17,213 nt of DNA from Porphyromonadaceae bacterium (GCA_003447595.1 DLYT01000133.1:74404-91616); one strand, 5' to 3'; counted from the stretch's first letter, positions 7,088 to 15,232 are shown. Notes: generated by a model from the letters alone, not told the origin. Made by a program: numbers and translations.

Positions 7088-7535
7088 ATGTCTTAATCTG
7101 CTTTTAACGTTGCAACGCAATATTCCCTTTTTGAGCAAATATCCCTTTCTTGTTATTTTATTACTTCATTGATTACGAGTTGTTTGTGTTTTTGTTTTTG
7201 ATGTCTGTCTTGTGTTATAGTATTGGCAGTGAAAGAGTTGCTTGTATTTGCGCCTGATTCGTAATAAAAAAGCTCTAGATGTTTTTTGATGTCTGTTCGG
7301 TATTTGATTCTAATTGACTGATAATGAATGATGTTGTAGGCGTGCTTAATCCCCTTATTTTGTAAGAAAATCAATAGTTCAGTGTAACAGTTTGCTCATC
7401 TGAATTCCGAGTTTATTTGGCTTGAACGTGCGAAAGGGGATAGGTGTTGTTTTTATCTGTTATGTATTATTAACTCCTATTTTGCGTTAATTTGGTGTCG
7501 GCCGTTGGTCTTTGGTGCTAAAAACAGGCTTTGCT
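7088..7535. other. AT-rich intergenic stretch without a credible gene
   Basis: About 450 bp between the tRNA terminator and the rimP promoter. The only open frame of note is a 73-codon minus-strand one (7374-7153), with no start signal, no recognisable domain and a composition expected of AT-rich noncoding DNA. I see a 10-bp palindrome CGTTGCAACG (7108-7117) and a loose direct repeat (AATATTCCCTTT at 7119, AATATCCCTTT at 7138). No tRNA, terminator or conserved RNA can be recognised; a small RNA could be missed by eye. Confidence 0.6.
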
Positions 7536-7566
7536 TTTGTAAAGTGGTTGATTATTTGTATATTTG
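7536..7566 (+). promoter_or_regulatory. Promoter of the rimP-nusA-infB operon
   Basis: TTTG (7536-7539), 19 bp, then TATATTTG (7559-7566), a full match to TTTG-N19-TAnnTTTG. The predicted transcription start is near 7573, giving a leader of about 60 bases before the rimP ATG at 7632. Confidence 0.8.
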
Positions 7567-7586
7567 CAATTGATAAGAGGATGATG

Positions 7587-7613
7587 GAGGGGGCGGATAG
7601 TTCCCTCTTTTTT
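7587..7613 (+). terminator. Terminator-like hairpin in the rimP leader (possible attenuator)
   Basis: GAGGGGG (7587-7593) pairs with TTCCCTC (7601-7607), five Watson-Crick pairs plus two G-T, around a 7-base loop, and is followed by six T (7608-7613). The structure sits between the predicted transcription start and the rimP start codon, where a terminator would cut off the whole operon. AAGAGG (7575-7580) could instead pair with CCTCTT (7604-7609) and open the hairpin. The hairpin is seen in the sequence; the regulatory role is inferred. Confidence 0.6.
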
Positions 7614-7631
7614 ATTCTTAAAACTACGCGT

Positions 7632-8099
7632 ATGATAGATAAAAACATTGTGACTCAATTGGCTGAGTCGTATTTGGATGCCACAGATAATTATCTAGTT
7701 GATGTACAAATCAAACCGGGAAACTTGATTGTTATAGAGATAGACAACGATGAAGCTGTTTCGATCGACGATTGTATTGGTTTGAGTAAATATGTAGAGG
7801 AGCATCTAGATAGAGAAGTTGAAGACTATGAGCTGGAAGTTGGTTCGGCCGGAGTTACTTCTCCTTTTAAAGTGTTACGTCAATATCAAAAAAATATTGG
7901 TAACGAAGTTGAGGTCCTTTTGAATAAGGGAATCAAGCTTTCGGGTGTTCTGAAAGATGCCACAGCAGATGGTATTGTGCTTTCGGTAACAAAGCAGATC
8001 AAGCCTGAAGGGGCAAAACGTAAACAAACGATCATAGAAGATCAAAACTATTCATTCGACGAAATTAAAAATACAAAATACTTAATAAGATTCAAGTAG
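7632..8099 (+). CDS. rimP: Ribosome maturation factor RimP
   Basis: A 155-residue protein that assists assembly of the 30S ribosomal subunit. The N-terminal alpha/beta domain (about 1-80) includes the family stretch SIDDCIGLSKYVEEHLDREVEDYELEVGSAG split around residues 37-68, where YELEVGSAG (usually '.LEVSSPG') closes the domain. The C-terminal SH3-like domain follows (about 75-155, GNEVEVLLNKGIKLSGVLKD...). I place the start at the ATG at 7632: the frame is open further upstream, but those 40 codons would run through the promoter and leader hairpin, and the family begins at MIDKNIV. It is the first gene of the operon, with only 4 bp before nusA. Confidence 0.94.
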   Translation: MIDKNIVTQLAESYLDATDNYLVDVQIKPGNLIVIEIDNDEAVSIDDCIGLSKYVEEHLDREVEDYELEVGSAGVTSPFKVLRQYQKNIGNEVEVLLNKGIKLSGVLKDATADGIVLSVTKQIKPEGAKRKQTIIEDQNYSFDEIKNTKYLIRFK

Positions 8100-8103
8100 G
8101 ATT

Positions 8104-9390
8104 ATGGCCAAGAAAGAGGAGACAATCAGCATGATTGATACATTTTCGGAGTTCAAGGAACTTAAGAATATCGACAGAACTACGATGATTAGTGTGTTGG
8201 AGGAGTCGTTCCGCAGCGTAATCGCAAAAATGTTTGGAACAGATGAAAACTACGACGTGATCATTAATCCTGATAAGGGAGACTTTGAGATCTGGAGAAA
8301 CAGAGAAGTGGTTGCTGATGAAAATCTGGAAGATTCAAATATTCAGATTTCATTATCCGAAGCCAAAAAGATTGACAAAGACTATGAAGTAGGTGAAGAG
8401 GTTACTGATGAAGTACATTTTGCTGACTTTGGTCGTCGTGCGATCTTAAATCTCCGTCAAACTCTTGCGTCTAAGATTCTTGAATTACAAAAAGATACTC
8501 TTTATGCTAAATACAAAGATAAAATCGGTCAGATCATAGCTGCTGATGTTTATCAGGTATGGAAAAAAGAGATTCTATTGTTGGATGACGAAGGAAATGA
8601 ACTACTTCTTCCTAAAAACGAACAAATTCCTAGCGATTTCTATCGTAAAGGTGAAACCGTAAGAGCAATCATCTTGCGTGTTGAGAACAGAAACAACAAT
8701 CCGAAGATTATCTTGTCGAGAACATCACCAATGTTCCTTCAAAGATTGTTCGAACTTGAAGTTCCTGAGATCAATGACGGCTTGATTACATTACGTAAAA
8801 TTGCTCGTATACCAGGGGAAAGAGCTAAAGTAGCAGTAGAATCATACGATGATCGTATCGATCCTGTTGGAGCTTGTGTTGGTATGAAAGGTTCGAGAAT
8901 TCATGGGATTGTGCGTGAGTTGAGAAATGAAAACATCGATGTAATTAACTATACAGCGAATGCGTCTTTGTTTATTCAACGTGCACTTAGTCCGGCAAAA
9001 GTTTCTTCAATCCGTATCAATGAAGAAGAGCGAAAAGCAGAAGTCTTTTTGCGTCCGGAAGAAGTATCTCTGGCAATTGGTAAAGGTGGTATGAATATTA
9101 AACTTGCTTGCATGTTGACCGAATATACAATTGACGTTATTCGTGATATTGAAGGAGCAGATGAAGAAGATATTTACCTTGACGAGTTTGCCGACGAAAT
9201 TGATGTGTGGGTAATCGAAGCTCTTAAGAACGTTGGATGTTATACAGCTAAATCAGTATTAGCTCTTACACCAGAAGAAATTATGGAGCGCGCAGACTTG
9301 GAAGAATCGACCGTTCAAGATCTTGTATCGATCTTAGCAGCAGAATTTGCTGACGAACAGTCGCTTGATGAGGGTTCAGACAATAAATAA
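8104..9390 (+). CDS. nusA: Transcription elongation / termination factor NusA
   Basis: A 428-residue RNA polymerase-binding factor that modulates pausing, termination and antitermination in the cytoplasm. Domains in order: N-terminal RNA polymerase-binding domain (about 1-130, with VLEESFRSVIAKMFG), S1 RNA-binding domain (about 138-205), KH1 with GACVGMKGSRIHGIVREL at 256-273, and KH2 with SLAIGKGGMNIKLA at 322-335. The tail carries a helix-hairpin-helix-like segment (VIEALKNVGCYTAKSVLAL, about 370-388) and an acidic end. It starts 4 bp after rimP and ends 19 bp before the infB start, so the three are cotranscribed. In enterobacteria NusA feeds back on its own operon leader; the hairpin upstream of rimP makes a similar loop conceivable here, but that is inference. 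Confidence 0.96.
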   Translation: MAKKEETISMIDTFSEFKELKNIDRTTMISVLEESFRSVIAKMFGTDENYDVIINPDKGDFEIWRNREVVADENLEDSNIQISLSEAKKIDKDYEVGEEVTDEVHFADFGRRAILNLRQTLASKILELQKDTLYAKYKDKIGQIIAADVYQVWKKEILLLDDEGNELLLPKNEQIPSDFYRKGETVRAIILRVENRNNNPKIILSRTSPMFLQRLFELEVPEINDGLITLRKIARIPGERAKVAVESYDDRIDPVGACVGMKGSRIHGIVRELRNENIDVINYTANASLFIQRALSPAKVSSIRINEEERKAEVFLRPEEVSLAIGKGGMNIKLACMLTEYTIDVIRDIEGADEEDIYLDEFADEIDVWVIEALKNVGCYTAKSVLALTPEEIMERADLEESTVQDLVSILAAEFADEQSLDEGSDNK

Positions 9391-9409
9391 TGTTTTACGA
9401 CAAAGGAGT

Positions 9410-12400
9410 ATGTCTATAAGATTAAATAAAGTAACAAGAGATTTAAATGTAGGGATCGGCACAGTTGTTGAATTCCTGCAAAAGACTGGGATTGAAATCG
9501 AAAGCAATCCCAATACTAAGATTAGTGACGAACAGTATGCTTTGCTCGTAAAAGAATTTGGAAAGGACAAAATCCAAAAAGAAAAGTCTGAACGATTCTC
9601 TTATGAGAGATCTCATAAAGAAAGAAAAAATGAGGTTGTCTCTTTAGATGATGTCATGCCAGGTACTGAAGATTCTCACGAAATCAAGATCGAAGTTCCG
9701 ACAGATATGCTGCCGAAATTTAAAACATTGGGAAAGATTGAGCTGGATAGTAAACCTGCAAAATCAGAAAGTAAGCCTAAATCTGAAAAGGCGAAACCGG
9801 AAAAACCAATTGTTAAGAAAAATAAGACAGAAAAGTCAGCTCCGTCGACTGTTGTTGTTTCAGAGGAAATTAAGGAGGTTGCTCCGAAAGCTCCAAAGCA
9901 ACAGCATAAAAACGAGAAGACAGATCAACCGGAAATATTAACTCAAAAAGAGCAAATAGTAGACTCAGAAGATTACGAAACGATGAAAGAAGAAAAGGAG
10001 ACTGAAGCATTGACAGATAATACCTCAAAGAACGCTACAGATGGTGTTTTTCGACTCAATAGTCCTAAGTTAGAAACCAATATCAAAGTGACCGGGAAGA
10101 TCGATCTTTCTACGTTAAATCAGTCGACCCGTCCAAAGAAAAAGTCTAAGGAAGAGCGTAAAAAAGAACGCGAAGACAAAAAAGACAGAAACACCGATAC
10201 AAATAACAACAACAATAAGAGAACTGGTGGTTTGGGCCGTCCGGTAAAAGCTGATCCGAACAAACAACAAAATGCTCCAGGCGATGCAGAAAAAAGAAAA
10301 AGAGCACGCATTAAGAAAGAGCAAGTAGTTGTAGGTCAGGATAACAATGCCGGAAATGGTAACTCTGCCAATACTCGTAATAATAACCGTCCAAACACTG
10401 GCGGCCAAGGTGGTAACCATCCTGGAGGAAAACCTCATCCATCACATCCGAATAAGCGTACCAACGATGATAGAAGATCGAAGCTTAAGAAGCCTGTGAA
10501 AGCAGAGGTGAGTGAGGAAGAAGTTCAAAAGCAAATTAAGGAAACTCTTGCTCGTCTTACTAGCAAAGGTAAAAATACCAAAGGTGCTAAGTACCGTCGT
10601 GAAAAAAGAGATGCTGCATCCCTTCGTCAGCAAGAAATGCTTGAGCAGGAGGAAATGGAAAGCAGAGTACTTAAAATTACCGAGTTTGTTACGGCAAACG
10701 ACTTGGCGAACATGATGAATGTTTCGATCAACGAAGTAATTGGTACTTGTATGAGCATCGGTATGATGGTTTCTATTAATCAACGTTTGGATGCTGAAAC
10801 GATTAATATCGTAGCAGAAGAGTTTGGTTATAAAACTGAATACGTAAGTGCGGAAGTTGTTGAAGCTATCGCAGAGGAAGAAGATAATGAAGCTGACTTG
10901 GTAGAACGTTCTCCTATTGTAACTGTAATGGGACACGTTGACCACGGTAAAACATCTCTTCTTGATAATATCCGTAAGACAAATGTAATTGCGGGTGAAG
11001 CGGGTGGTATTACTCAGCACATCGGAGCTTACAATGTGAAGCTTGCTGATGGCCGTCGTATTACTTTCCTAGATACTCCGGGTCACGAAGCGTTTACAGC
11101 GATGCGTGCTCGTGGTGCTAAAGTTACAGATATCGCGATCATTATTGTTGCAGCTGATGATAACGTGATGCCTCAAACAACAGAAGCAATTAACCATGCT
11201 TCGGCGGCAGGCGTTCCAATTATCTTTGCAATCAATAAGATTGATAAGCCAGGTGCAAATCCTGAGAAAATCAAAGAAACACTTGCTGGTATGAACTACC
11301 TAGTTGAAGACTGGGGTGGTAAATATCAATCACAAGATATTTCAGCAAAACAAGGTCTAGGCGTACAAGAACTTCTTGAAAAAGTACTTCTTGAATCAGA
11401 GCTTCTTGAGCTTAAGGCTAATCCAAATAAACGTGCCGTTGGTTCAATCATTGAATCATCTCTAGATAAAGGTCGTGGTTATGTTTCGACTGTTCTAGTA
11501 CAAAATGGTACATTAAGAATGGGTGATATCGTTCTTGCTGGTACTCACTTCGGTAGAGTAAAAGCAATGTTTAATGAGCGTAATCAGCGTATTACAGAAG
11601 CAGGACCTGCAGAACCGGTATTGATTCTTGGTTTGAACGGAGCACCTCAAGCTGGTGATACATTCCACGTTCTTGAAACAGAGCAAGAAGCAAGAGAGAT
11701 CGCTACAAAACGTGAGCAATTGCAACGTGAGCAAGGTTTGAGAACTCAGAAAATGCTTACACTTGATGATATTGGTCGTCGTATTGCTGTAGGTAGCTTC
11801 CAAGAGCTTAACGTTATTGTTAAGGGTGACGTGGATGGATCTGTAGAGGCATTGTCTGACTCGTTGATTCGTTTGTCAACTCCGGAAATTCAAGTAAACG
11901 TTATTCACAAAGCTGTAGGTCAGATCTCAGAATCAGACGTTACTTTGGCTGCTGCATCTAATGCAATCGTGATCGGTTTCCAAGTACGTCCTTCTTTGTC
12001 GGCTCGTAGAGCAGCAGATAGAGACGGTGTTGAAATCAGACTTTACTCAATCATCTATGACGCAATCGAAGAGGTTAAGTCAGCGATGGAAGGTATGCTT
12101 TCTCCTGAAATTAAGGAAGAGATCGTTGCAAACGTTGAAGTTCGTGAAGTATTTAAGATTACAAAAGTGGGTACAGTTGCCGGCTGTATGGTGAAAGAAG
12201 GTAAGATCAAGCGTAACAACAAGATCAGACTTATCCGTGACGGTATTGTAGTTTACAGTGGTGATCTTGGATCATTGAAACGCTTCAAAGACGATGTGAA
12301 GGAAGTTGCTACAGGATATGAATGTGGTTTGAATATCACAAACTACAACGATATTAAAGTTGGTGACATCATCGAAGCTTACGAAGAAGTAGAAGTGAAG

Positions 12401-12412
12401 AAAACATTATAA
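9410..12412 (+). CDS. infB: Translation initiation factor IF-2
   Basis: A 1000-residue GTPase that places initiator tRNA on the 30S subunit and promotes subunit joining. An N-terminal IF2_N unit (1-50, MSIRLNKVTRDLNVGIGTVV...) is followed by a long, charged, low-complexity linker (about 60-400, rich in Lys, Glu, Asn, Gly). A second IF2_N-like unit lies at about 420-465, then the G domain with GHVDHGKT at 508-515, DTPGH at 555-559 and NKID at 609-612. The beta-barrel domains and the C-terminal initiator-binding domain follow. I chose the ATG at 9410; a longer frame begins with TTG at 9347 inside nusA and adds 21 unrelated residues. AGGAG (9404-9408) stands only 1 base from this ATG, too close for ordinary Shine-Dalgarno pairing. 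The stop overlaps the next gene's ATG by one base (TAATG). Confidence 0.96.
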   Translation: MSIRLNKVTRDLNVGIGTVVEFLQKTGIEIESNPNTKISDEQYALLVKEFGKDKIQKEKSERFSYERSHKERKNEVVSLDDVMPGTEDSHEIKIEVPTDMLPKFKTLGKIELDSKPAKSESKPKSEKAKPEKPIVKKNKTEKSAPSTVVVSEEIKEVAPKAPKQQHKNEKTDQPEILTQKEQIVDSEDYETMKEEKETEALTDNTSKNATDGVFRLNSPKLETNIKVTGKIDLSTLNQSTRPKKKSKEERKKEREDKKDRNTDTNNNNNKRTGGLGRPVKADPNKQQNAPGDAEKRKRARIKKEQVVVGQDNNAGNGNSANTRNNNRPNTGGQGGNHPGGKPHPSHPNKRTNDDRRSKLKKPVKAEVSEEEVQKQIKETLARLTSKGKNTKGAKYRREKRDAASLRQQEMLEQEEMESRVLKITEFVTANDLANMMNVSINEVIGTCMSIGMMVSINQRLDAETINIVAEEFGYKTEYVSAEVVEAIAEEEDNEADLVERSPIVTVMGHVDHGKTSLLDNIRKTNVIAGEAGGITQHIGAYNVKLADGRRITFLDTPGHEAFTAMRARGAKVTDIAIIIVAADDNVMPQTTEAINHASAAGVPIIFAINKIDKPGANPEKIKETLAGMNYLVEDWGGKYQSQDISAKQGLGVQELLEKVLLESELLELKANPNKRAVGSIIESSLDKGRGYVSTVLVQNGTLRMGDIVLAGTHFGRVKAMFNERNQRITEAGPAEPVLILGLNGAPQAGDTFHVLETEQEAREIATKREQLQREQGLRTQKMLTLDDIGRRIAVGSFQELNVIVKGDVDGSVEALSDSLIRLSTPEIQVNVIHKAVGQISESDVTLAAASNAIVIGFQVRPSLSARRAADRDGVEIRLYSIIYDAIEEVKSAMEGMLSPEIKEEIVANVEVREVFKITKVGTVAGCMVKEGKIKRNNKIRLIRDGIVVYSGDLGSLKRFKDDVKEVATGYECGLNITNYNDIKVGDIIEAYEEVEVKKTL

Positions 12413-12942
12413 TGAACTGGTTAGATATTGCTATAATTGCGATAACCGGATTCGGATTTGTGAAGGGCCTGTTTGACGGAATCGTCAAACAGGTTGTTTC
12501 GCTTATAGCCCTCCTTGCTGCGGTTTATTTCTCAAGCAAGGTTGCTATTCCGATCGAATCATATATGGAGCGTTTTGAGTTTATTTCGCCCATGTTGATA
12601 GCTCCGTTGAGTTATATTTTAGCTTTTAGCATTATTCTTACAGTATTGGGATTTATAGGATCAGCTATACATAAAGCGATCAGCATAACCCCTCTTGGTT
12701 TCTTTAATCATATTTTTGGTGGATTTTTAGGAGCATTGATATCTGTATTAGGATTGAGTTTACTATTCAATTTAATGGGTTCACTTCATCTCTCTGATGT
12801 ACTCTTTTCTAAGAATACAATTGCGGATAGTGAACTCTTTAAAGGTATAAGTCAGATATTACCACTGCTATTTCCTCATCTCAACTTTTATGAATTAATA
12901 AAAGATAAATTAGAAGAATTACCAAGAGTGTTAGCTGTATAA
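12412..12942 (+). CDS. CvpA-family inner-membrane protein
   Basis: A 176-residue membrane protein. The opening MNWLDIAIIAITGFGFVKGLFDGIVKQ fits the CvpA family in two parts: MNWLDI, then a first membrane segment ending in the 'G..KG...G' pattern. Four hydrophobic segments are visible at about 4-24, 27-44, 61-83 and 101-123, with a polar, partly helical C-terminal tail. CvpA in Escherichia coli is tied to colicin V production and envelope homeostasis; the molecular role of the family is not settled, so no function is claimed here. The ATG overlaps the infB stop by one base, which suggests translational coupling. A strong inverted repeat lies within codons 19-28. The suf promoter element begins 4 bp after its stop. 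Confidence 0.85.
   Translation: MNWLDIAIIAITGFGFVKGLFDGIVKQVVSLIALLAAVYFSSKVAIPIESYMERFEFISPMLIAPLSYILAFSIILTVLGFIGSAIHKAISITPLGFFNHIFGGFLGALISVLGLSLLFNLMGSLHLSDVLFSKNTIADSELFKGISQILPLLFPHLNFYELIKDKLEELPRVLAV
12468..12493. repeat. Perfect 11-bp inverted repeat inside the 5' end of the CvpA-family gene
   Basis: CCTGTTTGACG (12468-12478) and CGTCAAACAGG (12483-12493) are exact reverse complements around the loop GAAT. In the mRNA this makes a stable hairpin about 56 bases after the infB stop, covering codons 19-28 of the next gene. No T-run follows, so it is not a standard intrinsic terminator. It could mark an mRNA end, a pause or a stability element between infB and the membrane protein gene. 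Confidence 0.75.
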
Positions 12943-12946
12943 ACTC

Positions 12947-12954
12947 TATATTTG
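12947..12954 (+). promoter_or_regulatory. Candidate -7 promoter element of the suf operon
   Basis: TATATTTG is an exact TAnnTTTG match, 4 bp after the CvpA-family stop and 44 bp before the sufB ATG. No good TTTG is present at the -33 position, so this may be a weaker or activator-dependent promoter, or the genes may also be read from infB. Confidence 0.45.
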
Positions 12955-12998
12955 TACTGATTGTTTCTAGATAAATAACGAAATGATGATTTGTAAGT

Positions 12999-14447
12999 AT
13001 GCAAGATGATTCAAATAACATAATTAAAGAAGTAACAGGCAATGAATATAAATATGGCTTTGTTACTGATATTGAGACCGAGTTTATTCCGAAAGGATTG
13101 AACGAGGATGTGATTCGGATTATTTCATCAAAGAAAAATGAGCCGGAGTGGTTACTAAACTACCGCTTAAAGGCTTATGCTTATTGGAAAACGCTAGAGA
13201 TGCCTCAATGGGCACATTTGAATATTCCCGAAATAGATTATCAGGATATCTATTACTATGCTGCTCCAAAACAGCAAGAGGGTCCCAAAAGTCTTGATGA
13301 AGTAGATCCGGAGTTGTTGAAAACATTCGACAAACTTGGTATTCCGTTAGAAGAACAAAAAGTATTATCAGGAATGGCAGTGGATGCCGTTATTGATAGT
13401 GTTTCAGTAAAAACAACATTCAAAGATACACTGGCTGAAAAAGGAATTATATTCTGTTCTTTCAGTGAAGCTGTACAGCATCATCCCGATTTAGTTCAGC
13501 AGTATATGGGCAGTGTAGTGTCGTACAGAGATAACTTCTTTGCAGCACTAAACTCTGCGGTATTTAGTGACGGTTCGTTTGTTTACATTCCAAAAGGTGT
13601 TCGTTGCCCAATGGAACTATCAACTTACTTCCGTATCAATGCTGCAAAAACGGGTCAGTTTGAGCGTACCTTGATTATTGCTGATGATGAGTCGTATGTA
13701 AGCTACCTCGAAGGTTGTACTGCTCCGATGCGCGACGAGAACCAACTGCACGCGGCTATCGTAGAACTTGTGGCAATGGAGCGAGCTGAAATTAAATACT
13801 CTACTGTACAGAACTGGTATCCGGGTGATAAAAATGGAGTTGGAGGTATTTACAATTTTGTGACGAAACGAGGAATCTGTAAGGGTTTTGCTTCAAAGAT
13901 TTCTTGGACACAAGTAGAAACCGGTTCGGCTATTACATGGAAATATCCAAGTTGTATTCTTGCCGGCGATGAGTCGGTAGGTGAATTCTACTCGGTTGCT
14001 GTAACGAACAATTATCAACAAGCAGACACCGGAACAAAGATGATCCATTTAGGTAAGAATACACGTAGTACAATTGTATCGAAAGGTATTTCTGCCGGGC
14101 ATAGTCAAAATAGTTACCGTGGTCTAGTTAAGATATCAAGCAAAGCCGACAATGCACGTAATCACTCTCAATGTGATAGCTTGTTGTTGAGCGATACAAG
14201 TGGCGCACACACGTTCCCTTATACTGATATTCAAAACGAAACTGCAATTGTAGAGCATGAAGCTACGACTTCAAAAATCAGTGAAGATCAAATTTTCTAT
14301 TGCAATCAACGAGGTATTTCTACCGAAGAGGCTGTTGGTTTGATCGTAAACGGATACGCTAAAGAAGTTGTAAACAAACTGCCAATGGAGTTTGCAGTTG
14401 AAGCTCAGAAACTATTACAGATTAGTCTGGAAGGTAGTGTAGGTTGA
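12999..14447 (+). CDS. sufB: Fe-S cluster scaffold protein SufB
   Basis: A 482-residue core subunit of the SufBCD complex, which assembles iron-sulphur clusters in the cytoplasm. Family marks are the N-terminal EYKYGFVTDIETEFIPKGL, the internal VFSDGSFVYIPKGVRCPMEL, the beta-helix core (SYLEGCTAPM, GDKNGVGGIYNFVTKRG), and RNHSQCDSLLLSD, whose C392 matches the catalytic sulphur-accepting cysteine known in E. coli SufB (C405). The C-terminal FYCNQRGISTEEAVGLIVNGY is also typical. The length is normal. It is the first gene of sufBCD, with sufC following after 31 bp. A TAnnTTTG element upstream suggests its own promoter. Confidence 0.96.
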   Translation: MQDDSNNIIKEVTGNEYKYGFVTDIETEFIPKGLNEDVIRIISSKKNEPEWLLNYRLKAYAYWKTLEMPQWAHLNIPEIDYQDIYYYAAPKQQEGPKSLDEVDPELLKTFDKLGIPLEEQKVLSGMAVDAVIDSVSVKTTFKDTLAEKGIIFCSFSEAVQHHPDLVQQYMGSVVSYRDNFFAALNSAVFSDGSFVYIPKGVRCPMELSTYFRINAAKTGQFERTLIIADDESYVSYLEGCTAPMRDENQLHAAIVELVAMERAEIKYSTVQNWYPGDKNGVGGIYNFVTKRGICKGFASKISWTQVETGSAITWKYPSCILAGDESVGEFYSVAVTNNYQQADTGTKMIHLGKNTRSTIVSKGISAGHSQNSYRGLVKISSKADNARNHSQCDSLLLSDTSGAHTFPYTDIQNETAIVEHEATTSKISEDQIFYCNQRGISTEEAVGLIVNGYAKEVVNKLPMEFAVEAQKLLQISLEGSVG

Positions 14448-14478
14448 TATTAACATCAGATTCAGTCAAAAAAGAGTT

Positions 14479-15231
14479 ATGCTTAAAATAAAAGATTTAC
14501 ATGCCAATATCAATGGCAAAGAGATATTGAAAGGGATTAATCTTGAAATTAACCCCGGCGAGGTTCATGCAATCATGGGTCCTAACGGATCAGGAAAAAG
14601 TACATTGTCTTCTGTACTTGCAGGTAATCCTGCATTTACGGTAACTCAGGGAGAGGTGACTTTTAATGGCAAAAATCTATTGGATCTTTCTCCGGAAGAC
14701 AGATCAAGAGAAGGTTTGTTCTTAAGTTTCCAATATCCAGTTGAGATTCCTGGTGTAAGCATGGTAAACTTTATGCGTGCTGCACTTAATGAGCACAGAA
14801 AGTACAAAGGTCTTGAACCAATCTCGGCAACCGACTTTTTGCGTCTAATGCGTGAAAAAAGAGCCGTTGTTGAATTAGATAACAAACTAGCCAACCGTTC
14901 GGTAAACGAAGGTTTCTCGGGTGGAGAGAAGAAACGTAACGAAATCTTCCAAATGGCGATGCTTGAACCGAAGTTGTCGATTCTAGATGAGACAGACAGT
15001 GGTCTTGATATCGATGCTTTGCGTGTTGTAGCTTCTGGTGTGAACAAACTTCGCAACGAAGACAACAGCACAATTGTAATTACACACTACCAACGTTTGC
15101 TCGATTATATTCAACCGGATTTCGTACACGTACTATACAAAGGTCGTATCGTGAAATCGGGAGGAAAAGATTTAGCGTTGGTATTGGAAGAAAAAGGATA
15201 CGATTGGATTAAGAAAGAATTAGGAGAATAA
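14479..15231 (+). CDS. sufC: Fe-S assembly ATPase SufC
   Basis: A 250-residue ABC-type ATPase without membrane partners, which drives conformational change in SufB-SufD during cluster assembly. Walker A GPNGSGKS lies at 34-41, the Q-loop region FQYPVEIPGV near 84-93, the SufC-type signature FSGGEKKRNE at 146-155, Walker B with its glutamate in LSILDETDSGLD at 166-177, and the switch histidine H203 in ITHYQR. The FSGGEKKR and ETDSGLDIDAL patterns separate SufC from transporter ATPases. The gene follows sufB by 31 bp and is one base from sufD, so tight coexpression is expected. Confidence 0.97.
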   Translation: MLKIKDLHANINGKEILKGINLEINPGEVHAIMGPNGSGKSTLSSVLAGNPAFTVTQGEVTFNGKNLLDLSPEDRSREGLFLSFQYPVEIPGVSMVNFMRAALNEHRKYKGLEPISATDFLRLMREKRAVVELDNKLANRSVNEGFSGGEKKRNEIFQMAMLEPKLSILDETDSGLDIDALRVVASGVNKLRNEDNSTIVITHYQRLLDYIQPDFVHVLYKGRIVKSGGKDLALVLEEKGYDWIKKELGE

Positions 15232-15232
15232 C

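Noticed and set aside
7153..7374. 73-codon minus-strand open frame in the tRNA-rimP gap
   Set aside because: It has no recognisable domain, no promoter or start context, and lies in AT-rich DNA with long T/A runs that favour chance frames rich in Lys, Ile and Asn.
10115..10438. Phe/Leu/Val-rich antisense frames that look like membrane proteins
   Set aside because: They are mirror images of the Lys/Asn/Arg-rich IF-2 linker, not independent genes.
9660..10500. Low-complexity AAC/AAA-rich DNA as a possible repeat array
   Set aside because: It encodes the disordered linker of IF-2, which is long and variable in this phylum; there is no regular repeat unit.
10442..11020. 192-codon frame antisense to infB
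   Set aside because: It lies wholly inside the conserved IF-2 coding sequence; its odd Phe/Cys/Ser-rich content is what reverse reading of Lys/Glu-rich codons gives.
14646..15071. 141-codon frame antisense to sufC
   Set aside because: SufC is intact with all ATPase motifs on the plus strand; the antisense frame has no family features.
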